Source: Prinia subflava
Lineage: Eukaryota > Chordata > Aves > Passeriformes > Cisticolidae
NCBI RefSeq assembly: GCF_021018805.1
Contig: NW_026960607.1
Coordinates: 2,172,501 to 2,236,500 of the forward strand
Reading direction: 5' to 3'
DNA length: 64,000 bases
Shown: positions 11,460 through 21,439 of the stretch, one piece after another
Numbering within the stretch: position 1 is the first letter of the stretch
How the letters are laid out: each line of letters begins with the position of its first letter
Notes under the pieces: generated by a model
The model's input: only the letters and a program-made list of their open reading frames with translations
Databases searched by the model: none
What the model was told of the DNA's origin: nothing
Program-made: the position numbers and the translations under genes

Positions 11460-12247
11460 TACCAGCGGAGCGTGGTCAGGCTCCACGCCAAGACAACAAA
11501 TCAAAAGCCATGCAGACCCAACCATGCATCATTCCAGGAGATGCCACATCACATGAAGGGGATCCAACATACAGAGCAATACAGACGGGAACCCGGCGCC
11601 AGCTGGTAATTGCTTTATCCATTGACTTAAAAAAGAGGGATGTTTATCGTGTCCCTACTGGCAAGTATGGGCCAAAAGGAGGTCCTTTTGACATTTTAAT
11701 TATAGGTGATACCATTAATGGGCCGGATGAAATTTTTGTGTTTCCAGCAGTACAAACAGTGCACCCAGGTCAAGAAATCTTGGTCCAGCTGTGCTGCACA
11801 GACTTACCATTTTTTCTTTTAAAGGGAACTCCAATTGCACAAGCCTTTCTACTCCCAAAAAATCACAAGGAACAGCTTCCTCTCAACCCTATAGCAATGT
11901 GGGCACAAGTTTTGGGACCTAATAAGCCTACCATCGAGTGTGGCCTATCCTGCAAAGGTGAGAAGATCCACCGACTGGGACTCCTGGACTCGGGCACAGA
12001 TGTGAGCCTCGTTGCTCGTTCAGAATGGCCAACAAACTGGGAACTACAACTGGTACCGGGTATGATTTCAGGGACCGGTGGAGCTACAGTGTCCATGCGA
12101 AGCAAGCACAACGTGCTCGTCGAAGGGCCTGAAGGCAAGTTGGCAACTATCCACCCATTTGTGGTAAGGGCCCCCATCACCCTTTGGGGAAGGGATGTTT
12201 TATCCCAATCAGGAGCTTCCTTACAAATTCCCAGTCGGGATTTCTAA
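11459..12247 (+). CDS. pro: ERV-A pro: dUTPase-like region plus aspartic protease
   Basis: This frame is read by -1 shift from gag and is open for 263 codons. The first half resembles a retroviral trimeric dUTPase: a beta-rich stretch ending KGTPIAQAF corresponds to the family's last conserved Gly-rich motif, but the central Asp/Tyr motif is not evident, so it is probably not catalytic. The second half is the viral protease that matures Gag. Its active site is LLDSGTDVSLV with D at 11987-11989; DSG rather than DTG is also used by alpharetroviruses. The flap (about GMISGTGGA) and the LWGRDVLSQ region follow. No nonsense codon is present, so this is the only undamaged frame in ERV-A. The stop TAA at 12245-12247 directly follows the pro-pol slippery site. 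Confidence 0.82.
   Translation, partial: LPAERGQAPRQDNKSKAMQTQPCIIPGDATSHEGDPTYRAIQTGTRRQLVIALSIDLKKRDVYRVPTGKYGPKGGPFDILIIGDTINGPDEIFVFPAVQTVHPGQEILVQLCCTDLPFFLLKGTPIAQAFLLPKNHKEQLPLNPIAMWAQVLGPNKPTIECGLSCKGEKIHRLGLLDSGTDVSLVARSEWPTNWELQLVPGMISGTGGATVSMRSKHNVLVEGPEGKLATIHPFVVRAPITLWGRDVLSQSGASLQIPSRDF
12238..12244 (+). other. ERV-A pro-pol -1 frameshift site (GGATTTC)
   Basis: In the pro frame this reads G GAT TTC followed at once by the TAA stop. A -1 slip enters the pol frame at 12244. The ERV-E site GGATTTT at 60633 lies in the same place, which supports the call for both elements. Confidence 0.8.
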
Positions 12248-14935
12248 TTGGGACCACTGAGGAGCACGCACTACCAGATACCCCTCAGCTCACCTGGAAA
12301 TGCCAAACTCCGATCTGGATCGAACAGTGGCCCCTCCCTAAAGTAAAACTGCGTGCACTACAAGCACTTGTAGAAGAACAGCTTGCCAAAGGTCACATCG
12401 TCGAGACCACCAGCCCTTGGAACACCCCAGTCTTTGTACTGCAAAAGCCTGGAACGGACAGGTGGAGACTCCTCCAGGACCTGCGTAAAATCAGTGAGGT
12501 AACTGAGGACATGGGCCCCCTTCAGCCTGGACTGCCTTCACCATCGATGCTGCCTCGAGACTGGACACTTGCCATCATAGATATTAAAGACTGTTTCTTC
12601 AGTATTCTGCTGCACCCCCAGGACGCTCCACGGTTTGCTTTTTCTGTCCCCTCTCTTAACAGAGAGGCTCCACTCAAAAGATATCATTGGCTTTTTCTTC
12701 CCCAAGGTCTCAAGGTCTCACCTACCATATGCCAATGGTATGTTGCTCATGTTTTGTCTCCCGTTCGGAGCCTATTTCCAGATGCAATCATCTACCACTA
12801 TATGGATGACATCCTCATCTGTGCATCAGACAAAGCCTACCTAGACAAAGCGGTTACAAAGACTATTGAAACCATATAAAAAGCAGGGTTCGAGATCCGT
12901 GAAGACAAAATACAGTACACCAACCCATGGACTTATCTTGGATTCCAGATCCGGGAAAGGACCATCGTACCCCAGCAGCTCGTCATCCGAGATGACCCAA
13001 AAACTCTGAGAGACTTACATAGTCTGTGTGGATCCATCATTTGGGTACGTCCTCTGCTAGGAATTACAACAGAGGACCTTGCTCCCCTGTTCAACCTTCT
13101 CCGTGGCAACGGAGACCTGGACTCTCCACGCACTCTCACAACAGAAGCCTGAGATGCCATCACCAAAGTCCAAGAAGCCCTATCTTCACACCGAGCCCAT
13201 CGCTTCGAGCCTAGTCTGCCTTTCCAGTTTGTCATTCTGGGAAAAGCACCCCAGTTCCATGGACTGATTTTCCAGTGGGATACTCAGCTTTGAGACCCTT
13301 TATTGATACTTGAATGGATCTTCACAAACAACCAACCTACAAAGACAATTACCACCTTCCAAGAAATCATGGCACATCTAATAAAAAAGGCCAGAACTCG
13401 CCTCCATTCTCTTGCAGGGTGTGAATTCACATGCATATACATGCCATTAACCAGTGGAGACCTGGAGCATTTGCTTCACAACAATGAAAATCTCCAGTAC
13501 GCCCTAGATAGCTATATAGGCCAAATTTCCATCCATATCCCAAAACATAAACTTTTTAATATAACCTTTAATCTGACCCCAAAATTAGTACAGAGTAGAA
13601 CATCTCTCAAAGCTCTAACAGTCTTTACAGATGGCTCGGGGTCATCCCACAAGTCGTTAATGACATGGAAAGACCCTAAGACCCAAAAATGGGAATCTGA
13701 TGTCCAAATTGTGGAGGGATCTCCACAGATTGCAGAGTTAGCAGCTGTTGTCAGAGCCTTTGAGAAATTCAAAGACAAAGCCTTTAATCCTGTTACAGAC
13801 TCTTCATATGTTGCAGGTATAGCTATGAGGGCAGAACAAGCCCTTCTCAAAGACGTTTCCAATCCAAAGTTACACCAATTGATTTCTGCATTAATATGCT
13901 TAATCTCCCACAGAAAGCAACCTTACTATGTAATGCATGTGAGGTCACACACTGACCTCCCAGGTATCATCGCAGAAGGGAACAGGAAAGCAGATGCATT
14001 GGCCATGGCACTAGAGACTGCTAACATCCCTGACATCTTTGCCCAGGCAAAGTTGTCACATGCATTTTATCATCAAAATGCAGCTGCCCTTATCAGAATG
14101 TTCAAGCTCTCAAAAGATCAAGCAAAAGCTATTGTTGCCACGTGCCCGAACTGCCAAAGCTACCAGATACCATCTGTGGGGACGGGAGTCAATCCCTGAG
14201 GACTTAACAGCTGCCAGCAGTGGCAGATAGATGTCACTCACTTCCCACCTTTTGGAAGGTCAAAGTATGTGCACGTATCTGTTGACACATTTTCTGGAGC
14301 AGTGTTTGCATCATCTCATCCAGGAGAAACTACACAGCATGCCATAAAGCACTTCCTCCTTGCCTTTGCTACCCTGGGAGTACCAAAACAGATCAAAACA
14401 GATAATGGACCTGCCTATGCCTCTCGTAAGTTAAAAGAATTCTTCAGTGACTGGGGAATAGAACACAAGAAAGGCATACCTGCAAACCCCACAGGACAAT
14501 CCATCATAGAGAGAACACATCAAACCCTCAAAAGAGTCCTCAATCAGCAGCAAAGTGAAACAAAAATCATATCTCCAGTTGAAAGACTCTGCAAGGCTCT
14601 CTATGTCATCCAACTTCCTAAATGGTACAACATCAGAGCCCGACCCTCCAGTACTTCGCCACTTTGCAAATACCACCCAAGCAAAGCTTGCTGAGAAGCC
14701 ACCCGTGCTAGTGAAGGACCCAGAGACACATCAAATTTCTGGGCCTTTCCAGTTAATTACTTGGGGTAGAGGATATGCGTGTGTTTCACTACCATCTGGC
14801 CCAAGATGGTACCCAGGAAAACACATAAAACCATACCTAGGCACTACAAACACGACTCAGTCAGACACTGACAAGAGTTCCTCTGAGGTGAATACAAGAC
14901 CGCCTCAAAACCAGACAAGTTCTGCCTGGAGATGA
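12244..14935 (+). pseudogene. pol: ERV-A pol (reverse transcriptase, RNase H, integrase), decayed
   Basis: Pol copies the genome into DNA and integrates it. The RT fingers and palm are clear, with IIDIKDCFF and the catalytic YMDD at 12799-12810. RNase H is marked by TVFTDGSGSS near 13620. The integrase zinc motif (HH...CPNC, about 14050-14150), the WQIDVTH and TDNGPAY aspartates and the IIERTH glutamate follow, then the C-terminal SGPRWYPGK stretch. In-frame stops are at 12877-12879, 13150-13152, 13291-13293 and 14197-14199. A one-base frame change near 14610 moves the integrase end into the frame ending at 14935. Alignment with the intact ERV-E Pol (60639-63356) is collinear throughout. It cannot make a full protein. 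Confidence 0.9.
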
Positions 14936-15291
14936 AGGCATCGCCGAATATCCACGTACCAAAGAAAAAACCGACCCATCACACGACAGCAGAAGAAACA
15001 GAAAAGATGAATAACATTCTGCTGCATCAGTCAAGCTATAAGCCAGACATAGCTTGAACACAAACTTGTCCTCTGAATTACATGTTATTATCTTTAAAAA
15101 AAAAAAAAAAAATTACCTTAAAAACCCCTATTATTCCCTTTTCCAGCTCTTACCAAAAACCCCTAACCTCACACCCACTTACCCATCCCTTGATAAAAAA
15201 AAACAAACAAAGAAAAAAAAACGGGGGGGGGGAGGGGGGAAGGAGCAGAGAAATGGAATGAGGGAAAAAACCCTAACCCTCTCCTCCCATC
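14936..15291 (+). other. ERV-A pol-env spacer with probable env splice acceptor
   Basis: Noncoding stretch with an A run near 15098 and a G run near 15224. TTATTCCCTTTTCCAG ending at 15146 is a good splice acceptor and probably serves the spliced env mRNA. No gene is seen. Confidence 0.5.
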
Positions 15292-16643
15292 ATGAAAGAT
15301 AACAAATTTGCTTATATCCCCTATCAGAAGTCTTATCCCTGTCCAGAGATGAAAACTGGTGCTCTCCTCACTTCTGTTTGGATGCTCTTCACCGTACTGT
15401 ATGCCTGCGGCTGGATTAGCCCACAGCCTAGTCATAATGTTTGGGTAACCTTACCAAAAACATTGAAACAGGATAACATGTGCTTATCCATGGGGAGCGT
15501 TGATAACCCACTTTCCACATGTCTAGTAGGGATTCCTTTCGTAGCAGATGACTGGCCCGTCTGTAACTCAGAGCTCCTCTGCATCACAGGTAAGAGACCC
15601 AATGCAGTAGATACTTGGGATGATTGGACAAAAATGTTACCTAATGCCCTAGAGGAACCCCAAGAACTGGACTTGCTGGGGTCCACCAAAGCAGCATACT
15701 GTGTCAAATTTTACTATAGACGCCCAAGGAATAATGGGCCAGAAATTAACCAGGTAAAAAACACATACAAAAAAGACATATCACCCATTAACAAAGCCTA
15801 TAACTATCCGGATTGGTGCAATTACACCACTCGCGTGATATCTGTATCCTCTCTCCATCCCAAAGTACTACCCAAAGGAATGTTTCTCATCTGTGGTGAC
15901 CGAGTATGGGCTGGGATCCCCTCACGCCTTCAGGGAGGTCCCTGTAGCCTTGGGAGACTTTCTACCCTCACACCAAATATTACCTTGTTACATAATTGGA
16001 AAAAAGAAAGCGAAGCAAATCGCCACAAAAGATCCTATACAGAATTTGATGAAAACTGTGATCCCAAATTATACAATTGGAATGAACCAAAAAGAATTGC
16101 GGTTCCCTATTCTTACCATGGGTAGCTGCAGCTAAGGCCCTTGGTGAAATAAATCACCTAGGCTGCTGGCTTAGTAAGCAAGCCAACGCTACATCTGCTG
16201 CCCTGAGTGATCTTTTAAAAGATGAGGAAACCACAAGACATGCATCTCTCCAGAACCGCGCCACAATTGACTTCTTGCTGCTCGCCCATGGACACGGATG
16301 CCAAGACTTTGAAGGGATGTGCTGCTTCAATCTCTTGTCACGCTCACAATCCATCCACGCAAACATCCAAAAACTGAGAGAACTTGTGAAGGACTTAAAA
16401 ATAGAAAAGAACCCAGACTGGGTCAATGACCTTTTTGGTCAATGGGGATTTACAGGATGGGTTGCATCTCTTGTTAAGGGAATTCTGTGGATTTTCATTG
16501 TAATTGTCATTGTATTAGTTATGTTCTCATGCCTTGTCTATTGCTTTAAAAGAAGTATTGGGAACGCTTTTTTATTAAATACAGAAAGTGGAATTGTTGC
16601 AGCTGTGAGGCCTGGTAGGCTTCTCTGGCGGTCAGTCGCCTAA
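15292..16643 (+). pseudogene. env: ERV-A env, SU of ERV-E type and alpharetroviral-type TM, one frameshift
   Basis: Env mediates entry as a surface (SU) and transmembrane (TM) pair. The first frame (15292-16125) has a signal peptide (a second Met at 15349 is an equally good start), a Cys-rich SU with Asn-X-Thr sites, and a furin-type RHKRS site. It then hits TAG at 16123. The TM half continues in another frame from about 16100 to 16643, so one frameshift lies near 16080-16105. TM has a hydrophobic run (LPWVAAAKALG), an immunosuppressive-type segment with the CX6CC motif (CQDFEGMCC, near 16309) and one membrane span (about 16460-16550). The wording around CX6CC is alpharetrovirus-like from knowledge of the family. 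The reading frame ends 49 bp inside the 3' LTR. Confidence 0.85.
16583..16594 (+). other. ERV-A polypurine tract
   Basis: AGAAAGTGGAAT lies directly upstream of the 3' LTR, where plus-strand synthesis primes. It is weakly purine-rich with one T, so it is assigned mainly by position. Confidence 0.45.
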
Positions 16644-17120
16644 GGGCAGAAATGCCTAGTCATGGTGACTAGGCCAAAATAACCCTTCTCCCGCGCTTGG
16701 ACCCTCTCTTATCTCCCTGTAAGACAATAGGTCACTTTCTACCCCGACTCATACTATTGGACCCCTTCTCAAAACCTCGGTACCCTATAAAAACCCCACT
16801 TTTCCCCCAGCTCAGTAGAAGAGCTGTCCCTGGAACCCTTCACGGAAGAAGCTAATAAAGATTCATCTGTGGAACTTCATACGGCACTTCTCTCTCTCCC
16901 TGTGTCTGCCAGGGCACCTTAGCAAGCTTATGAGCTGAGAATCACTGCAAAAGAGCTGATCACTGCTAAGAGCTGAATATCACTATAACTAAGCTTGCTA
17001 AGTGTTGCCTGTGCCTGGGAGCTTTGCCGGAGTTGCTTGGGCAGGGGGGTACGTAGGTGCACCCCCAACCAGGAACAACCAAGGCAGCCGAGACCGACTG
17101 AAGCTACCGGGAGAAAAACA
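16595..17120 (+). repeat. ERV-A 3' LTR
   Basis: Partner of the 5' LTR with the same 526-bp length, TATA at 16786-16793 and AATAAA at 16854-16859. Beyond the CA at 17119-17120, three A residues shared with the 5' copy precede the TGGCAT target duplication. Confidence 0.93.
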
Positions 17121-17129
17121 AAATGGCAT

Positions 17130-20100
17130 TACTAAAACTCCTACAGTGTAGTCTTTCATATATGTGCACAGGCGTGGCGTCACTGCTTTCTGTAGGATAC
17201 ACCAATATTCTTTGGATTCCTACCATGCTTCTGCAATATGTATACTTCTCAAATCGTGCTCAGGTGCTCATTCCCTGCACTTGGTTAATAATGGTAATAA
17301 TAAGCAGATTTGAAGCTTGATTTGAACAAAACCAGTGTCATAAATCTTTTGAATAACAACAACAGCAACAACAACTCTACTAATAATAATTTTTTTAATG
17401 GCATACTTGCAATATTTGTATATAGGAACAAAAGACCTGAGAATGCTGATGATGAATGATGAGAACATGGACATTAGATGTGGGGAAAAATGGGATACAG
17501 AAAGATTTGGAAGATCTGTATATGGGACCTGAATCTTTACTAACTTAGTGATCTTACCTTAGTTACTAGAGTTAAGCTCTGTGAAAGGACCTGAGAGGAA
17601 CTTGGATGTCTAAGGCTGAAGATGCAGCCCTCAATCTTTATCCAGTCTCTTAAACTTCTATTTGTTTGGTGCTTGTACGTAGAACAACTGCTGTTCTCCT
17701 GTCAAATACATTTGAAATCCAAAACTAAGCATCTGTATTTCTGAATTTAGTTGCTGGTTTGCATTAATAACAGGGGTAGTGTCCACTTTCTACATACTTT
17801 ATGAAGTAACATTAACATTAGAGGACTGAATCTCTTGCGAAATGCAAACCAAGATGCAGTGCATTCTTCTTCCACAGTCATCCCAACAGCTCTTACTTTT
17901 TGGGAGACAAACTTGTTGACGACCTTGAGGTCAGCACCTGCTCTTGAAAACTTGAGGTGTCACCTTTTTTTGCATGTTTCCTCCTTTGCCAGCTGAGGAT
18001 TCCTGTGCTTCTGAGGTACATGGTGTAAAACTTGCTTTTAAAGTAAAGACTGACTGTTTTTTGTGAGTCTGAAGATAGATTCTGATGGATTAGGTCTGCC
18101 TCCAAATATGATCATCAGCATCTAAACCCTCCTAGGAGAAGTCTCCTTGAGCCTGCCTTCTTTGGGTGAGGGACTTAGCTGTCCATTTTAGCAGCTGAAG
18201 AGCTTTGTTCTGGTGCAAGGAACAAAACAAAATTAATTTGCTATACCAAATCTGCAATGTGCAAAAGCCATTCCAAATATTACATAATGAGCATTTAATG
18301 TGTGCCTGTCAAATCAGAGTGGTTACACTCTACATAATATTAGCAGATCTCATAAAGTATTATCTATCTGTTCCTTCTACTATACTCTTTTCTGTGAGCT
18401 GTATTATTTTGCTAAAAAGTGGCAAAATCAGTTCTTAACTGCTGTACTGTTCCTACTCAGTGGAGTAAAGAAAATTTAGACATAGTGACATTAGCCCCAG
18501 ATTTCAATTGTTCATAGTTCTAACAAGCTTGTAAAAATTCCCCTTAGCACATGTAAATGAAAAGCACTGTGCACCCAACTCTAGTGCCTACATGGTTCAG
18601 GTTACATGGCCCAGAGGCCTTCTAATGTTTTCATCTAGTAGTCATTCAGATCAAAACCAATTCACAGGATCTCCAAACACTAGCTACATTCTCATTTCAG
18701 AGTGGTGAGAACAGCCTGTACAGGAGTGTAGAGAGTGGAAATTTGGCTGGCACATCAAGACAAAATACACTTCAATTACAAAGGCAGAAAGAAAAATGTC
18801 AAGATTTTACAATATCTGTGCAGGTGTTTTCTTGTCTCTGCTACCTTACATAGAACTTCATTTCCCAAAGCAAATGGACTTTAATTCCTGACTCCTCCCA
18901 ACCCCCCCTTCCCCATCCCCCGCTTCCCAGAAAGGAAATTAATATAAGCCCTTAGAAATATCCAGATTCTTTGGCATTAGAACACATGGTTGGATTCTCA
19001 ATTACTCCAAATCAGTGCTACTTCATTGATTTCATTAAACTTTGCTGGCATACACTGAATATGCCCCCTACTGTTAAATAGTGAAGGAATATATGTAATC
19101 TGCCCTAAAGGAATGAATATGTTTGGAAGAAACTGAGCTGGATTATTTTCATACTTGGAAAAATACAGAGCTATTCTGGCTGTGTTATGCTTCTCTCAAA
19201 AAATGTTTGACCCACTGGTACAGCTGAGGCACTAGATCAAAGATGACGCCCTTTTAGCAGCACTGTAAAGCATAGAAGACTTGCTCAGTTTTCAGTCAAA
19301 CCTATAAATTTCGAGATCCACAATTGCATAGTAGGCTTTGGTTTGCTAACAGCTGCTTGTCCCAAAATCTTTTGTGGTTAGTTGCTGCTGTATTTTCTCA
19401 TGCTGTATCTGCAAATGCTTGGGATAGAAGATGAGTCAGGAGCAGAATAACTTTAAAGTGGTCATCAACTTTGTTCTCAACAACAAGGGACATGCCCTAG
19501 GTCAAATTTCTTATTTCAGCTGGTTGAACTTCTGAATAAGCTGAAGAATGTTAGCTCTAAAAAGTTTACAGTTCAGAGAATTTCACTCCTCTGGTAGGCA
19601 GTCTTTGTGTGTCTTTTGAATACACACAGATCAGGGAAATCTCCTTATTTTCTTGTTTATCAAAGCATTACTGTACACTGCTATCCAGCTTCTAAGTTTA
19701 TAGTACACAATTAACTATTGCAGTCTGCAGTCACTGAAACTCTTTGCATTCAATAATTTAAAATGTGTGATACACAATATAGCTTTTTTACAAGAGTAAA
19801 GTTTAATAGTTTTTGTAATAAAGTACTACTGGGCTTTGTAAAGATCAACATTTTCATGAAAGAAAGGAACACATGCAAAGAGATAAGCATTTTAAAAGTT
19901 AAATCATCCTGCCTAGGCATTCAGTATTTCTGATTACTTACACCAAATGTGTATTTCTTAATACTGAATGAGTTATCTCTGCCACAGACTGTTAAAATTC
20001 TCAGAAAGCTGAAGAGTTTATGTTGAGAATATCTCCAATAGATAGGAAAAAGAGAGCAAGAATGAGATGGCCTTGGAATTCAGTCTGAAAAACCAGAGAC

Positions 20101-20164
20101 CGGTTCAGGACCAAATTTTAAGTTGTCCAGTTGTACATACCACAACCATATCACTGTTTGGAGG
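17130..20164. other. Host intergenic DNA
   Basis: AT-rich single-copy-looking sequence. I see no LTR ends, CR1 tail, RNA gene or domain-bearing open frame. A short C-rich stretch occurs at 18898-18928. Confidence 0.45.
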
Positions 20165-21439
20165 TGTCGTGGTTGTGGGGGGGGAGGTGAATTTTTCCAA
20201 GGGGATGTGGGCAGGCCAATCAGTGATCAGGTTTTGTGCTGGCACTTAGATTGGTCACTCGGAGGTTTAGACACGCCTCTGAGGACACAAGGGGTTAAAA
20301 GCAAGACTCCAGGGGGGTTTGGGCTCTTTTAGATTCCGGTTTAAGCAGACAGACATCTCAGGCCTCCTCCCCCCGCCCAGCCACGAGGCTGGGTGGGGGA
20401 GGGGAAACACGTAGTCGGGCTCAGGTAAGCTAGAGCCCCAGGGGGCAGGGAAGAGAGTGAACAACACTAGGAGCTAGCCCCCATCCAGGATGGAGGAGTG
20501 AAAAACTGTGGAGCTGCCTTCCTTCCCCCCCCCCCCGCCCCCCCGGGAGAAGGGGCCCAACTGCGTGGGGGAGCTGCTAAGCCTGCGAGTACCCGAGTCT
20601 GCAGCCCTGCCGGGAGCCAGAAACTGTTAACTCTGAGGCAGAAAGAAACTTTTCCCAGACATTAACTCTCATGGCTAGTAGCTTCAGAAGAGAGAGAGAA
20701 ACAGCTTGAGACCGAGATGATAAAGAAAGATGAAAAGAACCCCAGATGAGCAGAGATTGAAGAGGAGTAGCTTTTGAGCTGGACTTTTCTCGCATAATGT
20801 TAGCCATAGACTGAACCTGAGTCTCCTTTGAACACAAACTGCATTTAGGTGAGTGCAGTTACCTTTGCTTTTGCTACAGCACTTTAAGAGTAGAGCAAAC
20901 AGAGAAGAGAGAGGGTGTGGTGGCACCCTCTGCCCGCAGAGAAAAAATAGCCCTTGGCCCCAGGAAAAAGATAGGGAGAGTTCAGCATGAAAGCATCCTT
21001 AAAAGAGCCCTGTATGCCATTTCAGCCTATAGACAGTGGTGAGAGCGCTAGACATAGGAAAGAGAAAGTGTCCCCTGGCAGACTTCTCCAGGCAGTGCCA
21101 CGAGTGACATAGAAACACACAAAGAGTAGACCTGCGTTTCCTGAAGAGCAGTCTGTGGTACAAGAGAGACTCCTCTCTACCTTGCTGATTTGAAGATTGG
21201 TTTTTTTTGAAAGGTGATTGTTTGATTTAAAACCCAAAGGTTTGGTCTATAGAGGGTAATGTGTAAAGAGTAGAAACTGGGGGAAGAGAAGAAATGTTCT
21301 GAGAAGTTTTTATTTCTGTCTCTGTGTGTGTTTAGAGTTTTCTATCTCTGTTCTTATGTAATGTAATAAAGTTTTGTTTTTCTGTTTTTTAAAGTTTAAG
21401 CCTGCTCTGCTCTGTTCCTGATCACATCCCACTGTCACA
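20165..21439 (+). mobile_element. sLTR-2: probable long solo LTR
   Basis: The block begins TGTCGTGG and ends in ...ACTGTCACA, so it has TG...CA ends. It contains a CCAAT-like box near 20215 and AATAAA at 21365-21370 followed by a T-rich tract, the order expected for a plus-strand U3-R-U5. Composition is distinct from both flanks, with several C and G homopolymers (20527-20545). No convincing target duplication is seen, so the boundaries and the class are tentative. There is no coding content. Confidence 0.5.

Larger units (their letters stand above)
8868..11609 (+). pseudogene. gag: ERV-A gag (matrix, proline-rich, capsid, nucleocapsid), interrupted
   Basis: The Gag polyprotein builds the virion core. 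The start MGSKNSK carries Gly2 for N-myristoylation. The matrix part runs to about 9227; then a 547-bp solo LTR with its 5-bp duplication interrupts it. The same frame resumes after 9779 as a proline-rich linker, an acidic serine run (near 10440-10490), capsid, and one CCHC zinc knuckle (CFHCGDFGHFIKDC, about 11336-11377). The insert plus duplication is 552 bp, a multiple of three, so the frame is kept. Two nonsense codons break the capsid: TGA at 10794-10796 and TAA at 10821-10823; at the first, the related ERV-E Gag has Trp. ERV-E gag (57986) aligns along the length. The 3' end overlaps pro, with the slippery site at 11453. Confidence 0.88.
8016..17123 (+). mobile_element. ERV-A: class II (betaretrovirus-like) provirus with alpha-type env
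   Basis: A full-length provirus in the order LTR, PBS, gag, pro (with a dUTPase-like part), pol, env, LTR. The LTRs are 526 bp at both ends and differ at about nine positions by eye (roughly 1.7%). TGGCAT flanks both ends (8010-8015 and 17124-17129), so it is an original insertion rather than a duplicated segment. gag, pro and pol lie in successive -1 frames (0, 2, 1) with slippery heptamers at both junctions, the arrangement known from betaretroviruses. The copy is defective: nonsense codons in gag and pol, frameshifts late in pol and mid-env, and a solo LTR inside gag. The pro frame is open. It lies about 1.2 kb downstream of the SH3RF1 polyadenylation signals in the same orientation. Confidence 0.93.
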
